Assembly (NCBI GenBank): GCA_918026815.1
Contig: CAKJVC010000010.1
Span: 1,180,501 to 1,244,500 of the forward strand
Length of the DNA stretch: 64,000 nucleotides
Origin: Chalara sp. BL73
Lineage: Eukaryota; Ascomycota; Leotiomycetes; Helotiales
Reading direction: 5' to 3'
In this document: positions 21,771-32,494 of the stretch, in pieces
Position numbering within the stretch: the stretch's first letter is position 1
Layout: each line of letters begins with the position of its first letter
Translations under genes and position numbers: made by a program
The notes under the pieces: model-generated
Database searches by the model: none
The model's input: only the letters and a program-made list of their open reading frames with translations
Told to the model about the DNA's origin: nothing

Positions 21771-21859
21771 AATTCCTGTTCCGATGTTGGCTGTGGGGTG
21801 GAAAAAAGGCCCGAGCTCAATGACCCCTCAACCATCATCAACCATGCACGCACATGTTT

Positions 21860-21900
21860 CGTTATGGTTAACCCGAAAGGGGAAAGGCGCATTGGATAAG
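21860..21900 (+). repeat. 41-bp inverted repeat, left arm
   Basis: Begins CGTTATGGTTAACCCGAAAG and recurs in inverted orientation at 23402-23442 with 39 of 41 bases identical. The two arms bracket the bZIP gene. No target duplication is evident at the outer edges. Confidence 0.9.
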
Positions 21901-22005
21901 TGCGTGGTCAAAGTGTAAACTCTAGCCATTTCACCGTTCATATGAACCTCATCATGCACTCACTTGAACCTTCACCTTCGGAGATTTGACATAACGAGAA
22001 GCACA

Positions 22006-23112
22006 ATGTCATCCCAACAAATCTCCGTTCCGCATGGCCCGGACCGTCAGCGAATTCTCAATGTGCTCGCCCAGCGGAGATACCGTAAAGAATCCATGCA
22101 TATCACTTACCATCTCGTACTCACTTTTTTTAGGTCAGCGTAAGCGGGAGCGGTTGCAGTCTCTGGAAATGAGACTTGACGCTAGACTGGGCGGTACGAA
22201 CACAATGTATCCTTCCGGTGGGCAGATACAGCTTCAGCACCCAATACAGTCTCCGCTTCTGAGGCCAGGCAACCCTGGCACGCCTAATGACACTCTCTAT
22301 GATCTGTATCCAGATTTTATGATTGGAGCTTCTAACGCGTCCCGCACGTGCCTTGCGCCGTATGAGTCGGCGTGTAACACCTCAGAAAGTTCGTCATCAC
22401 ATGTGAGGGATCAGTTCGGAGTCAACACCCTTCTGCCTTATGGTATGCCCTGGCAATTCTAAAGTCGCACCTCCTGCTGTAGTTGTGCTTACTGGATTGG
22501 TCTATAGGCAGTACTTCTCAAAGCGTTACGTCAACGTCTGATTCCCAATTATCAGCAGAACTTCAAGATCTTGAAACTTCCCAGTTCACATTCCCATCGG
22601 AGCATTCAATTGATATTCCAACCCTCAAAACTATGGAGGTCTCACTTCGGATTGCACACATGCTTGGACTTGCGGACGAGTTGTTAGACCTCACTATAAG
22701 CCGGGTCCTAGACGTGTCGAAAATTTCAGTCCCCTTGGGAGACTTACCCGAAAACTTACGGCCCACGGAAGCACAGCTCTTGTTACCACACTATCCAGTA
22801 ATAGACGTTCTTCCTTGGCCATCGGTACGGACAAGACTCATTTGTCTTTTCAGTCAGCCTGACCAGCTTAGACCACCAATCGCGAGAGGCTCCATGGCTA
22901 TTATGCGGCTAATGCATGGTCTTGATGACGAGTCGGAGGGGCTCCGCGTTACATTTGATATAAATGGACATGGGTATGACGGAAAGAGCTGGGAAATCGG
23001 ACAGGCCATCCTTAAAGACTGGTGGTGGGCACTGGATCCTGAAATCGTCTCTAACTCAAACCGACTAAGGTACATAAGAGGGGCCCCCAAATTGCAGCTT
23101 TCAATACCATAA
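22006..23112 (+). CDS. bZIP transcription factor, DUF3425 type
   Basis: Predicted 330 residues from exons 22006-22084, 22134-22442 and 22508-23112; introns of 49 and 65 bp have GTAAAG/TAG and GTATGC/ATAG ends and phases are consistent. The first junction restores a bZIP basic region, NVLAQRRYRQRKRERLQ (about residues 20-36), followed by a short leucine-zipper start. The C-terminal half is DUF3425 (PF11905): LLPHYPVIDVLPWPSVRTRL, then GLRVTFDINGHGYDG, then WEIGQAILKDWWWALDPEIV. Such proteins are nuclear regulators, often near secondary-metabolism or stress genes. The gene is bracketed by a 41-bp inverted repeat. It looks intact. Confidence 0.85.
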
Positions 23113-23401
23113 CAAGAACACCGGTAGTAAAACCATCATAACCGGTGCTATTTGTTTATGGCGTTACTGGTGGAGATACCGGTTTATTGGAAGAGGAGTT
23201 GGAAGGTTAGATCTTGAGGCAAGGGAGTGCAGAATAGCTGAAAACTTTACATGAGCTGTCAAACTTTAGTCCACAATCCAATCTTTTCCTTCTTCATCAA
23301 CAGCTTGCACGGCAGATTGCTCGATATCACTCCTTCTCATTAGCTTTGATCTATGCTGTAGTAAGGCAGTGAAACGGCTAGAATTTAAACTTTGACTACG
23401 C

Positions 23402-23442
23402 CTTATTAAATGCGCCTTTCCCCTTTCGGGTTAACCATAACG
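23402..23442 (-). repeat. 41-bp inverted repeat, right arm
   Basis: Reverse complement of 21860-21900 with two mismatches. Just beyond it the sequence CCATAACGTTATGG is itself a palindrome. It lies about 215 bp upstream of the next gene's start at 23657, so it could be a regulatory element rather than a transposon end. Confidence 0.9.
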
Positions 23443-23656
23443 TTATGGTGGCGGCTTGGCCATACTTGGCGATGAGCCTTGGCATAAACGCTCTAAATGC
23501 CACTATATTGAGGGCTATCTCAGGTACAGTCTTCTAAGAGGATAATCTATAAAGGGGAGTTAGTGAGATCAGAACATTTCTATCATCGCAACTTCTTGTG
23601 TGCTTTGGAGTCTCTGCCTAAACATCTTGTGCGCACCGGCTCATATCAGCAAAAGG

Positions 23657-24145
23657 ATGTCACCTACCACATCTTCCCTCCGAGGAGTCGATCCTTCTGC
23701 TCCAGGCAACATCATCCGCGTCGCCCTTGCCTTCGAGTCCCTTGCCACAGTTGGTGTGGGTGCCTACTACATGTTCTTTCCACGCCACTATTTGCTAAGC
23801 ACAATGGGAGCTGCTGCTGCTCAAGTCACGACAACAGCACTACAATCTGCTCAGCAATTTGGTGCCGTGAATGTCCTCGTCGGTGCCACCGTTGCCCTCT
23901 TTATACCCAATACCAAGAATGCGATTGAATCCCGCCAGATACTATATTTCGTCATACTGGTCTTTGAGCTTTTGTATATTCCACTACTAGTATGGCAAGC
24001 GTTCATGATGGAGGGCGGCATGCTAAGAAAATCGTTGTTGGCTGGAGCGGGACAGTTTGCGCCTTTTGTGGTATGGAGAATTTTTACACTTGGTTGGAAG
24101 CCCGAGTGGTTTGGACGATATCAGGAGGAGAAGAAGATGGAGTAG
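23657..24145 (+). CDS. Four-helix integral membrane protein
   Basis: A 162-residue intronless protein of unrecognised family. I chose the Met at 23657 (MSPTTSSLRG) over upstream frame because the preceding residues look like 5' leader. Four hydrophobic segments are visible: VALAFESLATVGVGAYYMFF, then AVNVLVGATVALFI, then ILYFVILVFELLYIPLLVW, then LAGAGQFAPFVVWRIFTLGW. The C-terminus is charged and cytosolic-looking (RYQEEKKME). Similar small fungal membrane proteins are annotated only as hypothetical. Confidence 0.65.
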   Translation: MSPTTSSLRGVDPSAPGNIIRVALAFESLATVGVGAYYMFFPRHYLLSTMGAAAAQVTTTALQSAQQFGAVNVLVGATVALFIPNTKNAIESRQILYFVILVFELLYIPLLVWQAFMMEGGMLRKSLLAGAGQFAPFVVWRIFTLGWKPEWFGRYQEEKKME

Positions 24146-25014
24146 GATGATAATGGTTCTCGTATACTGCTGAGGAGGGAACGAGCCATGATGTTGCTGT
24201 TGCCGACGAAAGAACGGAGGGCGAGGTTGGACTCGCCACCTTTCAGAGGAGCGAGTATATTTGGGAACTACCCTCAGGACCGTAGTACGCTGTAGAATTT
24301 GGCGGAGGTGTGCTCTTTCTACTAGCCGGTGCGTTAACTATAAAGACTTTGGGGGCTCTTGCTTTTCCTAGTTAACATTTAGTCTTGTCGACAGATAGCA
24401 GCACCATATAAGTAAGAACGCGTTTGACAGTACCTTTTGCCAATTGTCGTTGATTAGTTAATTCCACAAATGATGTAACTTTCAACCGCGTTCTAACGAA
24501 ACAAAGACGACGTAGCATGTCGCTGGGGAAAACGAGAATAGCGGGTTACGTGGCTTTCCCAAGCTGCCCTGTTGAAGGTCGGCCTGCTCACCGAAGCATT
24601 GAGTGCGCACACACACCACGATGCGCGTAATGTCTAACATTGTCGTCTTGCTGTCGCCACCAAGGCTCTCATCTTTGGGGGCGAGAGCGCCGCGTATTGC
24701 AACGATGTCTACATCCTCGATGCCACAGAGTCGTCGGCATAACTCACATGGCCCGAGATTGATGGGGGTTGTACGGTGGTCCCACGGTCTGGCAATTGGT
24801 AGCGCTCACAACAAGGGCACAGGCTAGCATAATTTCTGTTCTTGCCATGACAACGCCGAGAGATCAGTCTATTGACCTGGACGTGAATTGATCGCGCCAC
24901 AAATAAATCATAACAGTATCACGAATTGTATGGCTCCGTGATTCATAGGGATATATTCATCAAAGGAAATCACAAGTTTGACTGCATACTGAGGGCTAGA
25001 CCCCTCTTGGTTCC
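24146..25014. other. No gene seen
   Basis: About 0.9 kb; short frames only. Nothing here resembles the missing N-terminal half of the adjacent dehydrogenase fragment. Confidence 0.45.
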
Positions 25015-25344
25015 CTACTCCTCGTCCGGCAATCCTACAAGCTTGAGCGAGCCGCTCCACAGCCTCTTCGCCTTCTCCACGTCATAGGCGTGCGGAGAAT
25101 ACCCGGGCACAGAAAACTTGTCATCCCCTTCCGCATATGGCTCTGCCACGGCGCGGTTGGCGAGGTACTTGCCGCCCTCATGTTCCCATGCCTTGCCGAC
25201 GGCCGCCCACACCGATGTTGCGGCACCCTGCTCAACGCCATTCATGGTGGGGTACAAGAACTCCATCCCCTTGAAGGCATCCGGGGGCATGTGCTGGGTC
25301 AGCCCCGTCTGGACAAGGCCGGGATGGACGCTCGTGGAGTGTAG
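25015..25344 (-). pseudogene. Short-chain dehydrogenase C-terminal fragment
   Basis: About 110 codons encode the C-terminal third of an SDR enzyme: TSVHPGLVQTGLTQHMPP is the conserved PG motif after the active site, followed by EQGAATSVWAAV and a natural stop. The Rossmann cofactor-binding part and the YxxxK catalytic motif are missing. The coding sequence stops abruptly at 25344, where a Tc1-type transposase fragment begins on the other strand, so a transposon-associated rearrangement removed the 5' part. Confidence 0.75.
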
Positions 25345-25806
25345 ATGTTTTGGGGCTGTTTCCATGCCGCACAAAATGCCCAGGTATTTCCTGGGAGAAG
25401 GATTGGGGGTCGATTAATAAGGATTCTTAGCAAGCGCATACGGTCTATTATTCACGGATACATCGAGGTAATAAGGAGAGAAGGAATAGAGCTAGTCTTG
25501 ATGCAAAATGGAGCTCCTAGCCACGCAGCAGCTGATACACGAGAGGACCTAAGAGAAAGAGGGATGACAACGATTTTTTGTCCTCATTTTCCCCCAGATC
25601 TAAAGACCATCGAAAGAGTCTGGCATATTATGAAGAATTATCTGCAAGATCACTACCTGGAGATCACTAGTTATGATGTTTTGCGTAGAGCAGTCAAGAA
25701 TTTATTGGAGAAAGTGGGGGCATTTGAGTTTCGGGCAGTGACTCAGAGTATGAAAGAACCCTGCCAGGCTGTAATTGATGCTGATGGTCTCTTTACTAAG
25801 TACTAA
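25345..25806 (+). mobile_element. Tc1/mariner transposase 3' fragment
   Basis: An open frame of 153 codons matching the C-terminal half of a DDE_3 transposase: FWGCFHAAQ, then LMQNGAPSHAAADT, then FPPDLKTIERVWHIMKNYL. The second catalytic Asp (normally DGAP) is Asn (NGAP), a G-to-A change that would abolish catalysis. The 5' half and left terminal repeat are absent and the left edge abuts the truncated SDR gene. Confidence 0.85.
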
Positions 25807-26862
25807 TTACTATTAAATCAAGAGATCTTTACTATTTTATATTATGAATGCGAGACCCCTTTATTCTAATAATATTTTCCTGATTTGGGTAAGCTTTGTT
25901 GATTGCAGTGGCTCACCCCTACTTTCCCCTTGCCATCTTCGTGTTCTCCTTTCTTGCGCATTGCCGCAACGTAGATCATTCCAATGACTCATTTGAACTA
26001 ACTTTAGTGAGGGATGCAGTCAGAGTAACATGGATTACCCCGCGACCCACGGACCACATGGATGATTATCGCCAGAGCGTTCAGTCCCTGTAAAATGGCC
26101 CCAGTTTTCAAAATACAGCTTTTTTATTGACTGAGCTAAAATACCATTGGCTGAAATGTGATAATTAGGCGAGTGTTTATGCACCTCAACGCTCTGGCGC
26201 TCAAAGGGATAGCTCTTGTACGTAGATTCGAACTTAGAGTAATCAAGAACAAGTCAATCACCTACAACGAGCATACTAGCACTACGCAGAGATCGCGGTG
26301 CTACCTGCCCCGTAGGTACCGACTTGAGCAATTGCAAGTTATCAAAACCAAGAAGTATCACTCAGAAGGTGATACAAACAGTAGCTCAATGTCAGAAAAG
26401 TCAGTCAACGCGGTCAATGCGTAAACCTAATCCAGGAAGGTAAAGGGCGGTAGCCGGGAATCAGTAAAAACACGAATAATACGCGGTATCATGTGCCAGA
26501 CTATATACATTCACGTACACTTGACTGGCTACCAGTGAACTAGATAGCACGTCTTCCTTTCAGGGAAATGTCTAGACTCTGCCAAGACGGCCTGGTTACT
26601 TTGATACGAGTCACACTGTCTCAGGAATCCACTCTGGTCGCAAAATTGCTGGCTTTCATTCCCAAATGTTGCCATGCGGAAAGCTTTATCCTTCTACCCA
26701 GCGATTTTGAGCCACACCAGCCTATAAATAAACCCTGATTGCCCTCTCGACGCTACTACGATCACCGACTGTTTTACCTCTGCGTCTCACAAAGAACCGA
26801 CTGTTTTAACTGTTCTCAGATTGTTAGACTCTACTTCATCAAGCTTCGTCGAAGATATACTA
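25807..26862. other. No gene seen; contains repeat R3
   Basis: About 1 kb of spacer upstream of the GST gene. Apart from the repeat at 26217-26380 nothing is recognisable. Confidence 0.45.
26217..26380 (+). repeat. Dispersed repeat R3, copy 1
   Basis: About 164 bp, similar to 50142-50289. Both run from TTGTAYGTAG to GATACAAACA and share GGTACCGACTTGAGCAATT and a GTATCACTC...GTGATAC hairpin. The TG...CA ends suggest a short LTR or non-autonomous element. Sequence TAGCTC occurs on both sides of this copy but slightly offset, so the target duplication is ambiguous. Confidence 0.6.
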
Positions 26863-27706
26863 ATGGCATCTCCGGATTCAAAACGTCAAATGCCCGCCAA
26901 AGATGCCACTTATGAGCTCATCTACTGGCCTGGAATCCCCGGACGCGGTGAACACATTCGTCTCGCCCTTGAGGAAGCCGGCGTCGAATATATCGACCAT
27001 TCGTTGGACAAGAACTACGCAATGGCCTATATAGCACAGATCAAGAAGAATATAGGCGATGAGCTGAACCCTCCTCCTTTTGCGCCGCCGATCCTGAAGC
27101 AAGGCGACTTGCTCATTTATCAGACACCGAACATCCTACTCTACTTGGGGCCGAGGCTCGGCTTAGCACCCAGGTTTGAGGAGGACAGTGATGGAATCTA
27201 TCACATCAACCAGCTCGCTCTGACAGCGCTGGATGGACTCAGTAACGAGGCACATGATACACATCATCCCGTTTCGATGTTGTTATACTATGAGGATCAG
27301 AAGGAAGAGAGCAAACGCAAAGCTGAGGATTATATCGCGAACAGGTTGCCAAAATTCCTTGGGTACTTTGAAAGAGTGCTGAGGGGCGAGGCTAGCGGTG
27401 AAGGGCCTTGGCTCTATGGTGGGCAGCTGACATATGCTGACTTGGTCCTTTACCAGGTGAGTTCCATATGTGGTCCCTAACTTAGTGTTGACTGATAGGC
27501 TAAATTTGCAGTGTCTTGATGGCGTCATGTTTGCTTTCCCAAAGGCTTTGACACGCATGGAAAAGAGTGGCGAGTACAATGGCGTCTTTAGGCTTTACAA
27601 AGCCGTCCAGGAACGACCTAACATTAGGGAGTATCTGGCAAGCGACAGAAGACAGAAGTACTCCATGGGTATCTACCGTCACTATCCAGAGCTTGATGAA
27701 CAGTAG
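26863..27706 (+). CDS. Glutathione S-transferase
   Basis: Predicted 262 residues from exons 26863-27456 and 27512-27706 (55-bp intron GTGAGT/TGCAG, branch CTGAT, phase 0). The thioredoxin-like GST N-domain covers about residues 15-95: YELIYWPGIPGRGEHIRLAL, with Tyr in the catalytic strand, and QTPNILLYLGPRLGL with the cis-Pro/SN-type region altered to QTPN. The all-helical C-domain follows, including GPWLYGGQLTYADLVLYQCL and a substrate-pocket-like C-terminus. Cytosolic conjugation of electrophiles with glutathione is the family role. The gene looks intact; the first in-frame ATG is used. Confidence 0.88.
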
Positions 27707-29766
27707 AGCACAAACTTGTAGGGCGATAAACAAAAGTTCATCAAGTAACTATAAAAGCATAACGATAGTATTGCAATACAATCACCAAAGTTGTTACAAC
27801 CGGCTTTCATGTTTTGGCATATCATTGTGCTTATGAGCTACGTGCTGCGGCTTGAATAATGACTTTTTGCGTATCAGAGCGTGGGTCGTTGCAATTTCTC
27901 CCTATCATAGCCAGAGTCTTGTGGGATGAACTGATTAATATAAAGTGGTAAATGAATCGTACATTGATGTCTCTCTGCCTACCCCCCCTCCCCCCTTTTT
28001 TTTTCTTTTCTTTTTTACATCCTTCTCGTTCATTGAACTCTATTCAGAAACTACAAAAACCTGCTTTGATCGTGGTCCAGAGTGCAATGCAGTGGATGCT
28101 TTCTGTACATTACCCATTGGCGAGGCTGGCTAAACTCAGCTCTTATTATATCATTGTAAGTTCGAGTTCAGTCTCCTGTTCAACCCAGCCAAAATATCGA
28201 ACCACCGTGGAAGGCTTGTGTGAAATTGATATTGGTTGAACAAGACGTTAACCGGCATTGGTCCATCGAACCCCTCTCCCTTCCAACTTTTTTTTATTCA
28301 TCCCTTAGATCCTCGTGCATGTAGACTAATACCCCTTTGATAAAAGATGATTCGGTCATTGCTGAAATGGCTTCCTAGTCAACCCGAGGAAAGAGTAGGC
28401 ACCTTTCGCCATGACAGACCCTGCTCTTCTCCATGCAACCTGTTCATAGTCTATGTGGAGTCTCGCAGCACTGCAAGGGAAACCAGCCACTCCAGGCATG
28501 ATATATCACAAGCAGAATTGATTCGGCTGTTAAATGAAAGTCTTTGCAATCTGAATGACAATGTCCCATCGGATTTAACCACGCTTCCAACTCCCTAGTA
28601 TTGCGTGAGAGGTATCTTCCTTCCCTCATATGACAAGCACCTCAGCACTGCTGTCCCTCGCTAATGTGCTCCGCTGGCCAAGGCATAACTCGGTTTCAAG
28701 AAGCGGAATTTCCCTAGCCGTTTTCAGTACGTGATATCTTCCTTTAGCCGACAAAGGTAGCAGCCGCTTCGGCACACAGCCCTCAGCTTCCTGCTCGGTA
28801 ACGAGATGAAGGAAATTTATGCAACTACTTTCGGGGGCATCGCCTGCCCCGGACTTGCGAGCAGCGATAGGATAGCGCGATGGTACCACAACATCCCGGT
28901 TCGCGGGTTTATTGATGCGAGACGGCGAAAGTAGGCGTAGACGTTCTAGGTAGGAGACGTGCTAGACTTGATAAGTTAGGACTGCCCCGTCTAAATCTGG
29001 AATCTAGATACGGCGGATATGAAATGTCACGGAGAGTTAGAGGTCTATATATCACTGTAGCATGTTAGTTATAAGTGGATTCACTTTTGGTCGCATGGTG
29101 CAGTAGTACCATTTTACCCCGTCACATGAAACTAATCGCAAGCAAGCAACTTCTTCAGGTTGATTCAGCTCCGATAAAATCCTAGGAATTCCCGAACCTG
29201 ACGCAGCTTCAGCTAACAATATCATTGCCGTTTAACTTATCTTGCTAGAGTTCAACCCCATGAAATGAGCAAACATTTATCTTACACACCCCCTAGGCGC
29301 ATCGACTGCATTACTGTCCATAATCTTGCAATATGAAGCTCCAATATCACGATGCTCAGACCCCGAACACCTTCGTTGTCCGCCTTTTCATCCTGAAGCG
29401 GGGAGGAATGAAGCTGGTTGTGCAATAGGCGGACATCATGCGCCTCGAAATCCGGAGATTCGCCTACGAGACAATGTCAACCTCCGCGGCGAGTCGCCAG
29501 CTCTTCGAATCGACGAAAATTTGTTTTAGCGACAGGTGGGAAGCCGTCCTTGTTGTTGGCGCTATGTGAGGCGGAAGTCCCAGTAGCGACGATGCGAGGT
29601 GCACCGTTCTCAGCTATGGCGTTTTGTGTGTTGTGGTCATAACCGTCCGTCTGTTATCTAAAATTAAGGTATAATCTATGGTAGACAGTACTCTAAGGAT
29701 AGTTCCTATTGCCCGTTAACCGGCCATCCTTCACTTGCTTTAAGACTTATTCGGCATAGCGGCTAC
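27707..29766. other. No gene seen (2 kb)
   Basis: Long spacer with a C/T-rich tract near 27979-28020. Several short frames are present on both strands (28347-28598, 28626-28889, 29326-29642), none with a recognisable motif or a partner elsewhere in the window. Confidence 0.45.
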
Positions 29767-29960
29767 TGTAGGAAGTAGGGGTTTACGGATCCACGTACGA
29801 CCCACTGGGTCACGTGGTCCGCACAACCCCCATTTTGTAGAATCTAGAGTAGAACCTAATACAAGAACAATCATTACCATATCCATCAAGAGCAAGAGCG
29901 TGGCCTACAAAGTAGAGCTGCGCCTTTTGCCCCGTGGAAGGTAAGCCCGTGATACCAACA
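29767..29960 (+). mobile_element. Solo LTR, family C, copy 1
   Basis: A 194-bp sequence from TGTAGGAAGTAGGGG to GATACCAACA with perfect 5-bp target duplications GCTAC at 29762-29766 and 29961-29965. The right duplication contains the stop codon of the adjacent minus-strand bZIP gene. Nearly identical to 40712-40905. Confidence 0.95.
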
Positions 29961-29961
29961 G

Positions 29962-31228
29962 CTACCTTTTTGATTCAGAGAGGTGCATAGGTTCCTCTCC
30001 TCTCATCAGCCTCCAGCGGTTACTAGATTCAACTAAATCGTCGCATCCCTCCACAGCCCACGACCACTTCGCAAGAAAGCCGGGGATTGCCTCCCAGCTC
30101 TGCATGTCGTACGGTTCGCCCCAAACAATAAGTCCCTTGCGCCCCGCAGTGACCTCATCCTCGTCACGTCCTGCTGTGAGGGGCAGGGTCCACATGGTTT
30201 TGGGGTCGGAGACGGTGATGGTGAGGGGCGTACCTCGTTGTTTTGGAGGCAGCGTGGCACTCATGAGCTCACCGATGAGGTCTTGTAGCAGCTCCCAGTA
30301 GTCGAAACTTCCTTCGCGCCTTATAAGATTGTCACAGACGCAGGGAAATGGAAAGAGGTTGATCCAGAAGAAGTGCAAGCGGGTTTGCTGGAGGCGGGTC
30401 GGGACGAGGGAGAGAGGAATATTGGGGTTCAGGGGGTAGACGGTTGTGTCGTCACGGTAAGGACCGCTGATGGGACAGGTAGTTGGGGAGGGAGGGCTAT
30501 CGGTCCAGCCCGTAAGAAGGGTATTGAGAGTGCGCTTGTTGGAGACGAAGGCGCGGAAGACATTATACTGGACAAGATGGAGGAGGTGATCGGTTGAGAG
30601 GGGGAAAATGAAGGATGGGGGGGTTAAGGACGTCTGGGCATGAACTGAGGCGGTGGGCGGTGGCCCTCGAAAGACTCCGGCGCGTTCGGGTGTGAACATT
30701 GATGTACTGGCGTGAGTATGAGGTGGCCGAGGGAAGATATACGTGGCGGTTGCGCCTTTCGGTGCTGTCGAGGCGTCTTGGGAGGAAAAATCATCGGGTT
30801 CGTCGACGCGCCAGCGCTTGACTTGGAACGGGCGGGACGGCTGAACAGACCCGGGGTCTTGCTCCCTAATCCGCAGTCCTTCAAAGGTTATGAGCTCAGC
30901 AGGGGATGAGGCATTGAGGGGAAGACTCACGGTGTGCTCTTTGGTTCTTCCGGTTTTGGACCTTCCTGCGCTGCTTGTTGGCCTTGGCCTCAGCGTCGAC
31001 GTGGTTGGGTGATCGCCGACCCTGTTCGCTTCGCCCTCGCCCAAGGCTGAAGAAAGCGGGGTAACGGAGTGTTCCATTATCATGAGTTACCGAACATCCA
31101 GTTCTGTGTCGCTGTTGTCGAAACGTAGTGGTAAGTAGTAAAACCGACCGGGCCTGGTCTTCGGAGTTGAAATGTGTCGTGCACTGAACAATGTTAATCA
31201 ACGTGAGCCAGACAAGGGCACGCTCCAT
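29962..31228 (-). CDS. bZIP-like transcription factor, DUF3425 type
   Basis: Predicted 404 residues from exons 31228-30931 and 30878-29962. A 52-bp intron (GTGAGT/GAAG) joins a basic region HVDAEAKANKQRRKVQNRKN (about residues 76-95) continuing QRAHR to LRIREQDPGSVQPSRPFQV. A DUF3425-like C-terminal region follows: YNVFRAFVSNKRTLNTLLTG, then FFWINLFPFPCVCDNLIRRE, then LIVWGEPYDMQSWEAIPGFL and AKWSWAVEG. The start is uncertain: 31228 is the only upstream ATG in frame with the basic region and a further small intron is possible. The stop TAG lies within the target duplication of the family-C LTR, so the native 3' UTR begins with transposon sequence. Confidence 0.75.
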
Positions 31229-31590
31229 GGGTGAACCCCGCCCCGTGGGCTAGGCTGAATAGGGGGAAAATGTCATCACGGTGAGCCATAGATCTGTGAT
31301 GGGAATGGTGAATAGTAGTACACGAGATCATCTTGATTAATCTTGTCCGTGAAGCATCATTCAAAGGACGGCGTTAACTTATGGATTTACTCCTATCGCC
31401 GGGAAGGACTATGGGTCGAAGTAAGACGGGGACAAAGTTGATGTGGGATGGTAATAATGTCGTTCCGCGTGGAACATAAATAAGCGGTAATCCCAACGTG
31501 ATATGCAATCACTGCTCTCTTTTTCTGCTACACCACTGCTTTTTCAACTCCTACCTGGCTTTCCAAAGAATCCCAACAACTCGCTTCATC

Positions 31591-32055
31591 ATGGCCTCAA
31601 GTCCTTCTTCGACGAACCTTAGAGGGCGCATTGAGGCTACAGCCCGAGCCTTCTTGTCAGCGTACGAAGAGGGCGGGGCTCAGGACGACGCCTCCATCAT
31701 CAACCGCGACGTTACAGCAGACTGCACCCGGTACCTGCTTCCCGCGTCCGTGCCCCTGGCCTTTGGCCTACCGGCAGACTTCTTTTTCGACACGACGAAG
31801 TATCAGGAGACTTTTGCGAAGGATATCAAGGTGATGAAATTCAGAAACAACGTCGTTGCGAACTTAGTCATCGATACTAAGGCACGCCGGGCCGCTTCAC
31901 GTCTATCGCAGACGGTGCACCCTAACAGCGGAGAATCGTACCCCGCTGAGCTCGCTTGGTTCTTGTACTTCAACGAAGATGGGTCCAAAGTCCAGAAGGT
32001 AGTTGAGTTCTGCGACAAGGACGTAATCTTAAAGATGGCAAACACGGCTGCCTAG
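31591..32055 (+). CDS. NTF2/SnoaL-like small protein
   Basis: A 154-residue intronless protein. An N-terminal helix RIEATARAFLSAYEEG, central AFGLPADFFFDTTKYQETFA and the beta-strand-rich end ELAWFLYFNEDGSKVQKVVE with FCDKDV fit the cone-shaped NTF2/SnoaL-like fold seen in fungal proteins of secondary metabolism or unknown role. No catalytic residues can be assigned. An upstream in-frame extension to 31498 has no ATG that would be preferred; ATG at 31591 has a good context. Confidence 0.65.
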   Translation: MASSPSSTNLRGRIEATARAFLSAYEEGGAQDDASIINRDVTADCTRYLLPASVPLAFGLPADFFFDTTKYQETFAKDIKVMKFRNNVVANLVIDTKARRAASRLSQTVHPNSGESYPAELAWFLYFNEDGSKVQKVVEFCDKDVILKMANTAA

Positions 32056-32494
32056 TTCTGGTCTGCAGCGTACAGAGTTCAAAGGGAATCTAGACGGGTC
32101 TTTGTTGAATATAAACCCAAGATACAGGAGTGTGTGTGTGTGAAATCATTTGCCTTCACCTCGCGAGTTGGTTTACCTAACTAGTTCAAAATACGAACCC
32201 TTACCACTCTAGTGGGTTGTGGTTTATAATCCGACTTCGTGAGCAATATGCAGGCCACAACCACTATATATATCCGTGTACGTACATGTAGAGTGTTCCA
32301 CTTCCTGAAAACGAACTTAAAGCCTCGTCAAGGCCCACCGTGGCCGAATTACTGTTCCTATTGCTAGGTAGATGACCAGGTAGGTTCAAGTTCCCCACCA
32401 GGCATGTTTTCCCTATAAAAACGGTTAATATCTCAAATGCCATCAAAAGTGCCGATATTTCTGAAATACCATCTTTTTTTTTTGACCTCTATCC
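32056..32494. other. No gene seen
   Basis: 3' flank with a short (TG)n tract near 32130; nothing else recognised. Confidence 0.5.

Noticed and set aside
26217..26380. Repeat R3 as a tRNA gene or tRNA-derived SINE.
   Set aside because: No A-box/B-box pair or cloverleaf could be read; the ends look more like a short LTR.
28626..28889. Possible small gene on the minus strand.
   Set aside because: No motif, no intron structure and no partner elsewhere; composition looks non-coding.
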